Shown here: positions 58,254 through 64,000 of the stretch, in pieces
Layout of the letters: each line of letters begins with the position of its first letter
Position numbering within the stretch: position 1 is the stretch's first letter
Assembly: GCA_023417475.1 (NCBI GenBank)
Contig: JAEZFP010000071.1
Location: forward strand, 1-64,000
DNA length: 64,000 nt
Origin: Bacillota bacterium
Lineage (GTDB): Bacteria > Bacillota > UBA4882 > UBA8346
Direction of reading: 5' to 3'
The notes under the pieces: model-generated
Database searches by the model: none
What the model saw: only the letters and a program-made list of their open reading frames with translations
Told to the model about the DNA's origin: nothing
Program-made: the position numbers and the translations under genes

Positions 58254-59402
58254 ATGCAATATCGCAGATTTGGCAGATCAGATTGGCCGGTCTCGGCGCT
58301 GGGTTTCGGGTGTATGCGGCTGCCAACCGCCGACGGCAGTCCCATGAATCCGAACATTAACGAAGCGGAAGCGACGCGGATGCTCCGGCAAGCGATTGAT
58401 CAAGGAGTGAATTACGTGGATACGGCGTATCCGTATCACGGCGGCCAAAGTGAAGTTTTTGTCGGCAAAGCGTTACAGGATGGTTACCGTTCCAAGGTAA
58501 AGTTGGCCACTAAATCGCCGGTTTGGCTCATCAAATCCGCCGCAGATTTTGACAAATACTTAAATGAACAATTGGCCAAACTACGGACCGACCATATCGA
58601 TTTTTATCTGCTTCATGCGTTGGGCCACGAACGGTGGAACGATGTGGTTCTCCGCTTCGATCTGCTGGAGCGGGCGGAAGCGGCGATCCGCGACGGCCGC
58701 ATCGGTCAACTTGGATTTTCCTTTCACGATAGTTATGCGGCTTTCCCGGAGATCGTTGACGGCTACGATAAATGGGCTTTTTGTCAGATTCAATACAATT
58801 ATATGGACATTCAAAATCAAGCCGGCCTAAAAGGTTTGCAATACGCAGCCGCGAAAGAGTTGGCCGTGGTGATCATGGAACCGCTGCTCGGCGGCAGACT
58901 GGCGAATCCACCGCAAGTAGTCAAGGAACTGTTTGAGAAGGCTTCGCGGCAACATGCGGCAGCCGAGTGGGCTTTGCAGTGGCTTTGGAATCAACCGGAA
59001 GTTTCGGTGATTTTGAGTGGTATGAGCACGCTGGAACAGGTTGACGCCAATCTGATCGCGGCGGACCGTTCGGGGATTGGAACATTATCCGCCGCTGAAT
59101 TGGCACTAATTGAACAGGTGCGCCAACGGTATCAAGAGCGGATCAAGGTTCCTTGCACCCAATGCAGCTATTGCATGCCTTGCCCCAATGGGGTCGATAT
59201 TCCGCGGAATTTCTCGCTGTACAATGACGGCTTTATTTATGACGATTTCCGTTCCGTTCAAGGAACTTACCGTCATTTTATGGGAGAAGGGGAACGGGCT
59301 GGGAATTGCGTCGGCTGCCGGATCTGTGAGGAGAAATGTCCGCAACGCATTCACATCAGCGAATTATTGCCACACGCCCATACGTTGCTGGGGCGATCAT
59401 AA
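58254..59402 (+). CDS. aldo/keto reductase with C-terminal 4Fe-4S domain
   Basis: A 382-residue AKR. GFGCMRLPT is the lead; NYVDTAYPYHGGQSE holds Asp/Tyr, KLATKSP the Lys and YLLHALGHERW the His. The C-terminus contains C-x2-C-x2-C-x3-C groups (PCTQCSYCMPCPNGVDIP and NCVGCRICEEKCPQRI) for two clusters. These ferredoxin-linked AKRs are frequent in anaerobes and have unknown natural substrates. agagggtg precedes ATG 58251 and 58254. It is probably controlled by the MerR two genes upstream. Confidence 0.87.
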   Translation: MQYRRFGRSDWPVSALGFGCMRLPTADGSPMNPNINEAEATRMLRQAIDQGVNYVDTAYPYHGGQSEVFVGKALQDGYRSKVKLATKSPVWLIKSAADFDKYLNEQLAKLRTDHIDFYLLHALGHERWNDVVLRFDLLERAEAAIRDGRIGQLGFSFHDSYAAFPEIVDGYDKWAFCQIQYNYMDIQNQAGLKGLQYAAAKELAVVIMEPLLGGRLANPPQVVKELFEKASRQHAAAEWALQWLWNQPEVSVILSGMSTLEQVDANLIAADRSGIGTLSAAELALIEQVRQRYQERIKVPCTQCSYCMPCPNGVDIPRNFSLYNDGFIYDDFRSVQGTYRHFMGEGERAGNCVGCRICEEKCPQRIHISELLPHAHTLLGRS

Positions 59403-59546
59403 AACAACACAACTTGAGATGAAAAATGAGCAAATCATGATCATCGATCATTGCGACCACAGCCACGGCGGAGTTGCGCGCCCGGGAAGCCATCATTGTC
59501 GAAGCACTCGCTACGGTCCGGCCTGAAAACAAATGACGATCCAATC
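59403..59546. other. short gene-free stretch after the AKR
   Basis: Open frames exist (35 codons from 59419, histidine-rich), but no ribosome site supports them. It may be a remnant. Confidence 0.3.
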
Positions 59547-59590
59547 AAAAACCAAGGGGTGAATGACCATCGTTCGCCCCTTGGTTTTTT
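59547..59590. terminator. terminator after the MerR unit
   Basis: aaccaaggggtgaa / ttcgccccttggtt (14 bp, one G-U) with T-run. Usable from both sides. Confidence 0.87.
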
Positions 59591-59760
59591 GTTTGGAAAA
59601 CGAACTCCGATGACGACTCACAACGGTCATCGTGCTTGCGGCCATATTCCCAGGCTGATTTATCCTGGCAATGAAGTAGGGAAACCGCAATGACGCTATT
59701 TGTGGTGGCCGAATACACTGCGTTGCCGGCGCTCCATAGCATTTTTAACCTGAATTCAAT

Positions 59761-59789
59761 GGATTTAAACCCCGCATCTGTGGTATAAT
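59761..59789 (+). promoter_or_regulatory. promoter of the YbiT/YkpA-like gene
   Basis: Extended -10 box tggTATAAT (TATAAT at 59784-59789); weak -35 ggattt, spacer 17. From 59591 to 59760 nothing else is seen. Confidence 0.5.
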
Positions 59790-59821
59790 TGCACGATTTT
59801 ACAATGAAGGATGGATTAACA

Positions 59822-61411
59822 ATGATTAGTGCCAACGGCGTGACGTTACGGTATGGCGGCCGGACGTTATTTGAAAATGTCAATATTAAATTTTCGGCGG
59901 GAAACTGTTACGGTCTGATCGGCGCCAACGGCGCCGGCAAGTCGACCTTTTTAAAAATCCTGGCGGGCGAGATCGAGTCCAATCAAGGCGAAGTCAGCAT
60001 CACCCCCGGCGAGCGGTTGGCGGTTTTGAAGCAAAACCATTTCGAATTTGACGAGTTTCCGGTGTTGCAGACGGTGATCATGGGGCACCGGCGGCTTTTT
60101 GAGATCATGGAGGAGAAAGAGCGGCTTTATGCTAAAGCGGATTTCTCCGACGCCGACGGTATGCGCCTAGCGGATCTGGAGGGAGAGTTCGCCGAGTTAA
60201 ACGGGTGGGATGCCGAGTCCGACGCGGCCAAGCTGTTGAACGGGCTAGGGATCGCCGAGACGCTTCATGAGAAAAAAATGCAGGAACTGGATGGTAACGA
60301 GAAAGTACGAGTTTTGTTGGCCCAAGCGTTGTTTGGCAACCCCGAAATTCTGCTGTTGGACGAACCGACCAACCATTTGGATTTGGCTTCAATCAATTGG
60401 CTGGAGAATTTCCTATACAACTTTGAAAACACTGTTATTGTCGTCTCCCATGACCGGCATTTCCTGAATCAGGTTTGTACCCATATCGCCGATATCGACT
60501 ACAGCAAGATTCAGTTGTATGTCGGCAACTACGACTTTTGGTATGAATCGAGCCAGTTGGTGTTGAAACAGATCAAAGACGCCAATAAAGCGACTGAAGC
60601 CAAGATCAAAGAACTGCAGGAGTTTGTTCAACGCTTCAGCGCCAATGCGTCCAAGTCGAAACAAGCGACTTCCCGGAAAAAGCTAATCGAGAAATTAACC
60701 TTGGAGGATATTAAACCCTCTTCCCGCAAATATCCGTTTGTCGATTTCAAACCGGAACGGGAAGCCGGCGATCAACTGCTGGATGTGAAAAACCTATGTA
60801 AAACCGTTGACGGGGTGACAGTCCTCGACAACATCAGTTTCCGGGTGGAAAAGGGGGACAAGATCGCGTTGGTCGGGACCGAAGGGCTAGCCAAGACAAC
60901 CCTCTTTCAGATCCTGATGGGCGCGCTGAAAGCCGACAGCGGCGCCTTTAGTTGGGGTATTACCACCTCGCAGGCGTATTTCCCGAAAGATAACGCTAAC
61001 TTCTTTGACGGGGTCGAATTAAGTCTGGTTGACTGGCTGCGGCAATATTCGAAGGATCAGACCGAGACGTTTCTCCGGGGTTGGCTCGGCCGGATGTTAT
61101 TCTCCGGCGAGGAAGCGTTGAAGTCGGCCCATGTCCTTTCCGGGGGCGAGAAGGTCCGTTGCATGCTGGCGCGGATGATGCTCTCCGGCGCCAATGTCCT
61201 GGTGTTGGACGAACCCACCAACCACTTGGATCTGGAATCGATTACGGCGCTTAATGAAGGGTTGATCCGGTACAAAGGTACGTTATTATTCGCTTCCCAT
61301 GACCATCAGTTCGTCCAGACGGTTGCCAACCGGATCTTGGAGATTACCCCGGACGGGTTGGTTGACCGGCGGATGAGTTATGATGACTATCTCGCCGAAA
61401 AAGGGCTTTAG
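59822..61411 (+). CDS. ABC-F ATPase, YbiT/YkpA-like
   Basis: A 529-residue soluble dual-ABC protein. Domain 1 has GANGAGKST, the signature LDGNEKVRVLLAQAL (Asp/Asn replacing Ser/Gly, typical of YbiT-type) and LLLDEPTNHLD. Domain 2 has GTEGLAKTT in place of GxxGxGKT, LSGGEKVR and LVLDEPTNHLD. The linker is basic and coiled (FVQRFSANASKSKQATSRKK). Members act on the ribosome. ATG at 59822 follows aagg about ten bases upstream. The changed P-loop may be a subfamily trait. Confidence 0.87.
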   Translation: MISANGVTLRYGGRTLFENVNIKFSAGNCYGLIGANGAGKSTFLKILAGEIESNQGEVSITPGERLAVLKQNHFEFDEFPVLQTVIMGHRRLFEIMEEKERLYAKADFSDADGMRLADLEGEFAELNGWDAESDAAKLLNGLGIAETLHEKKMQELDGNEKVRVLLAQALFGNPEILLLDEPTNHLDLASINWLENFLYNFENTVIVVSHDRHFLNQVCTHIADIDYSKIQLYVGNYDFWYESSQLVLKQIKDANKATEAKIKELQEFVQRFSANASKSKQATSRKKLIEKLTLEDIKPSSRKYPFVDFKPEREAGDQLLDVKNLCKTVDGVTVLDNISFRVEKGDKIALVGTEGLAKTTLFQILMGALKADSGAFSWGITTSQAYFPKDNANFFDGVELSLVDWLRQYSKDQTETFLRGWLGRMLFSGEEALKSAHVLSGGEKVRCMLARMMLSGANVLVLDEPTNHLDLESITALNEGLIRYKGTLLFASHDHQFVQTVANRILEITPDGLVDRRMSYDDYLAEKGL

Positions 61412-61763
61412 GCGGCGTGAAAAGCGGCGCATTACGGCGTCATTCCGTCGCTCCGATGCTCGGCGTACACAATCAGTACGCTTCCGCTTCTCGCTCGGTC
61501 ATTCCTTGTACTGCTTGCTTTTGACACCGCCTAGAGGGTCTATTTCAAGAGTAATGCTTTCGGGTCAACTAGTTTAGTGCAAGTTACCAACTACTTTTAT
61601 TTTGATTTCAAACTGAATTTACGGTAAAATGAAGTGGTTGTAAATCGGCATATAATTTATGCGATACACCTCTCGCCAATTCGGAGAGGGACGGGGGTGA
61701 GGTCTCACGTGCGGAAAACCTCACTAACTTAGATAATTATTAATCTTCTAGCATGAGGCGATT
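61412..61763. other. gene-free region between two ABC-F genes
   Basis: No ORF with a site. 61672-61720 contains ctctcgccaattcggagagg followed by gacgggggtgagg, whose reverse complement resembles the hairpin core and lead of the dispersed repeat (42-189 and 47051-47178). A gtac/gtac inverted repeat lies around 61468-61484. Confidence 0.4.
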
Positions 61764-63320
61764 ATGAGTATTTTAACCGTTGAAAATGTGAGTCATGGTT
61801 TTGGGGCGCGCCAGATTTTAGATAAGGCGTCGTTTCGGTTGCTCAAAGGGGAGCATGTCGGGTTGGTCGGTGCCAATGGCGAGGGAAAATCGACCTTTCT
61901 GCGGATCATCACCGGCGAGTTGACGCCCGATGAAGGACGGATTGAGTGGTGCAACCGGATCACCACCGGCTATCTTGATCAACATACGACGTTAACGAAG
62001 GGCAAAAGCATTCGCGAAGTGTTGCGGGAGGCTTTTCAGCGCATGTTCGATCTGGAGCAGGAAATGTTACAGATCTATGAGAAGATGGCCGATGCTTCCG
62101 AGGCAGAAATGACGGCGCTGCTTGAGGATGTCGGCGAGATCCAAAACATGCTCGAGCATAACGGCTTTTATATCATCGACGCCAAGATTGAAGAGGTCGC
62201 CAACGGTTTGGGATTGGGCGAGATCGGTTTGGAGCGCGATGTCAGCGAACTCAGCGGCGGTCAACGTTCCAAGGTGCTGTTGACCAAGTTGCTATTGGAG
62301 AATCCAATGATTCTAATCATGGACGAACCCACCAACTTCCTGGACGAAAATCATATTCAGTGGCTCCGGCATTATCTGCAGAACTACGAAAATGCCTTTA
62401 TTCTGGTCTCCCATGACATCCCTTTCCTCAATGAGGTTGTCAACGTGATCTATCATGTGGAGAACGCGGTGTTGAACCGGTATAGCGGCAACTACGATAA
62501 CTTCGAGCAAATGCACCAGTTGAAAAAGGTCCAGAACCAAAAGGCCTACGAGAAACAACAGAAAGAGATCGAACGACTCGAGGATTTCGTGGCCCGCAAC
62601 AAAGCCCGGGCGGCTACGGCCAATCTGGCCAAAAGCCGGCAGAAGAAATTGGACAAGATGGACATCATCGAAAAGGACCGCGAGCGGCTCAAGCCTTCCT
62701 TTAAGTTCCGGGAAGCCCGCGCTCCCGGAAAATTTGTGGTGCAAGCGACCAATTTGGTGATCGGATATGACGAACCATTGACCCGACCGTTGAACCTGGC
62801 GTTGGAACGGGGCAAAAAGGTGGCGATCAAAGGCGTAAACGGCTTGGGGAAATCCACCTTGCTCAAAACATTGCTGGGACTGTTGCAACCGGTCGCCGGC
62901 GAAGTGAAACACGATCAATTTGTTTATCCGGGCTATTTTGAGCAGGAGTCCAGTCACGCTAATTACCGTACCGCCTTGGAAGAGGTCTGGGATGAGTTCC
63001 CGGGGATGAGCAACGCCGAAGTGCGGGGCGCGTTAGCCGGTTGCGGTTTGACCCGCGAACACATCGCCACCCAGATGATGGTCTTAAGCGGCGGTGAAAA
63101 TGCTAAGGTCCGTTTGTGTAAATTGATGTTGAAAGAGATCAACTGGTTGATCCTCGACGAGCCCACTAACCACCTTGACGTCGCTGCCAAGGAAGAGTTG
63201 CAAAAGGCTTTGCGCGAGTTTAAAGGGACGGTCGTGATCGTCAGTCATGAACCGGAGTTTTACCAGGACTGGGTGACCGACGTCTGGAATGTTGAGGATT
63301 GGACAACGAAGGTAGTCTAA
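61764..63320 (+). CDS. ABC-F ATPase
   Basis: A 518-residue soluble dual-ABC protein. Domain 1 has GANGEGKST, LSGGQRSK and LIMDEPTNFLD. Domain 2 has GVNGLGKST, LSGGENAK and LILDEPTNHLD. H-loops are SHDIPFLNE and SHEPEFYQD. The interdomain linker (about 235-310) is long, helical and basic (KKVQNQKAYEKQQKEIERLE), as in ribosome-acting ABC-F proteins. It differs from the 59822 protein (regular P-loops, DxxxFLDEN). gaggcg precedes the ATG. Function, translation factor or resistance, cannot be told. Confidence 0.87.
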   Translation: MSILTVENVSHGFGARQILDKASFRLLKGEHVGLVGANGEGKSTFLRIITGELTPDEGRIEWCNRITTGYLDQHTTLTKGKSIREVLREAFQRMFDLEQEMLQIYEKMADASEAEMTALLEDVGEIQNMLEHNGFYIIDAKIEEVANGLGLGEIGLERDVSELSGGQRSKVLLTKLLLENPMILIMDEPTNFLDENHIQWLRHYLQNYENAFILVSHDIPFLNEVVNVIYHVENAVLNRYSGNYDNFEQMHQLKKVQNQKAYEKQQKEIERLEDFVARNKARAATANLAKSRQKKLDKMDIIEKDRERLKPSFKFREARAPGKFVVQATNLVIGYDEPLTRPLNLALERGKKVAIKGVNGLGKSTLLKTLLGLLQPVAGEVKHDQFVYPGYFEQESSHANYRTALEEVWDEFPGMSNAEVRGALAGCGLTREHIATQMMVLSGGENAKVRLCKLMLKEINWLILDEPTNHLDVAAKEELQKALREFKGTVVIVSHEPEFYQDWVTDVWNVEDWTTKVV

Positions 63321-63336
63321 CCCGTTTTACGAGCAG

Positions 63337-63366
63337 AAACCTCCGCCAATTGAGTCGGGGGTTTAT
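63337..63366 (+). terminator. terminator after the ABC-F gene
   Basis: aaacctccg / cgggggttt, 9-bp stem with a G-U pair, ending ttta. Confidence 0.75.
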
Positions 63367-63480
63367 TGCTGTATTTCATTACTAAAGTTTTACAAATATC
63401 GGGAGATAATAAAGGAGATTTAATTCTCACCCCGAATAATCACAGTTTAATCGATAATTGAAGGAGAAATACATTATCCG

Positions 63481-64000
63481 ATGTCATTTGAGAAGTTACA
63501 GTTAATTGAACCCTTATTAAAAGCCGTCAAAGCGGAAGGATACACCGAGCCTACCCCCATCCAGGAACAGGCGATCCCCATCGTGCTGAAGCGGCAAGAC
63601 TTGCTGGGTTGCGCCCAGACCGGGACCGGCAAAACGGCGGCGTTCGCGATTCCGATTTTACAATTACTGACGGCGGAACCTCAGGTTGAACGGGGTAAGC
63701 AAATGGTCAAGGTCTTAATCTTAACGCCCACCCGGGAATTGGCGATCCAGATCGGCGAGAGTTTCAGCGCGTACGGCAAGTTCCTTAAACTTCGGCAAGC
63801 CGTGATCTTTGGCGGCGTGTCCCAGTTGGCGCAGACGGAAGCTTTGAAAGCCGGGGTGGATATTTTGATTGCCACCCCCGGCCGGTTGCTGGATCTGATT
63901 AATCAGAAGTTTATCAACCTTCATCATATTCAGATCTTCGTTTTGGATGAGGCCGACCGCATGTTGGATATGGGTTTCATCCATGATGTCAAAAAAGTGA
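63481..64000 (+). CDS. DEAD-box RNA helicase, 5' part (runs off the window)
   Basis: The first 173 residues of a DEAD-box helicase, cut by the end of the window. The Q motif is YTEPTPIQEQAIP, motif I AQTGTGKT, motif Ia PTRELAIQ, motif Ib ATPGRL, motif II DEAD (VLDEADRMLDMGF). This is the RhlE/DeaD type, which unwinds short RNA duplexes in ribosome assembly or cold adaptation. The ATG at 63481 lies 14 bases after aaggag, which is longer than usual; no other in-frame start fits better. Confidence 0.9.
   Translation, partial: MSFEKLQLIEPLLKAVKAEGYTEPTPIQEQAIPIVLKRQDLLGCAQTGTGKTAAFAIPILQLLTAEPQVERGKQMVKVLILTPTRELAIQIGESFSAYGKFLKLRQAVIFGGVSQLAQTEALKAGVDILIATPGRLLDLINQKFINLHHIQIFVLDEADRMLDMGFIHDVKKV

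Noticed and set aside
59419..59526. Histidine-rich 35-codon frame
   Set aside because: No ribosome site or recognisable family.
1..64000. tRNA or rRNA genes
   Set aside because: No cloverleaf with T-arm/CCA or rRNA-like conserved stretch was noticed by eye; a tRNAscan run would settle it.

Overview
The window reads as a chromosomal segment of an endospore-forming, anaerobic, diderm member of the Bacillota. This is inferred from gene content, not from a marker gene. Spore evidence is a gerP-like cluster and a LysM coat-type protein. Outer-membrane evidence is an RND efflux pump fused to a TolC-type channel domain. Anaerobic life is suggested by a [FeFe]-hydrogenase-type protein with a NuoE-like ferredoxin, a DUF362 ferredoxin protein and a ferredoxin-type aldo/keto reductase. 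A Hydrogenispora/Limnochordia-like lineage would fit but cannot be proven here.

Layout. 1-5.2 kb: a methyltransferase and a four-gene ABC importer whose binding protein is frameshifted. 5.3-6.55 kb: a 21-bp AT-rich tandem array, a Dabb protein and an ORF-less group II intron relic. 6.6-10.4 kb (minus strand): an AAA+ ATPase/subtilisin-like protease pair resembling the IetAS anti-phage module, with the protease split by one frameshift. 10.5-28.3 kb: a frameshifted TIM-barrel protein, a gutted pectate lyase, a nitroreductase, an apparently cytoplasmic pectinesterase, an mglBAC galactoside importer, an aldo/keto reductase, a LysM protein, a thioesterase, a Mn2+ riboswitch with its GDT1-type transporter, a secreted beta-sandwich protein, a MerR/alcohol dehydrogenase pair, small proteins and a KDG-kinase-type sugar kinase. 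Pectin breakdown and uptake is the clearest metabolic theme.

28.3-35 kb: a MITE-like palindrome, a hydroxyacid dehydrogenase, a glyoxalase-fold protein, a ferritin-like/VIT1 fusion, a cold-shock protein and a Uup-type ABC-F protein. 35.1-40.8 kb: a compact operon with an ECF sigma factor, a membrane protein, two ABC-2 type ATPases and a permease fused to an M1-aminopeptidase-like domain without the HExxH motif. 41-46.9 kb: a lipoprotein hydrolase followed by 14 GC-rich 21-bp repeats, luxS-mtnN, the hydrogenase pair and a nitronate monooxygenase-like enzyme. 47-54.3 kb: an acetyltransferase, then a MarR regulator, membrane-fusion protein and RND-TolC fusion that together form an efflux unit. 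54.5-64 kb: the gerP-like cluster, a MerR/DUF362/aldo-keto reductase unit, two ABC-F proteins and the start of a DEAD-box helicase.

Four genes are broken by what looks like a single missing base (binding protein, IetS-like protease, TIM-barrel protein, ABC ATPase). At three of these a homopolymer is one base short, so sequencing error must be excluded before they are called pseudogenes. The pectate lyase lacks a large internal segment and is a different case.
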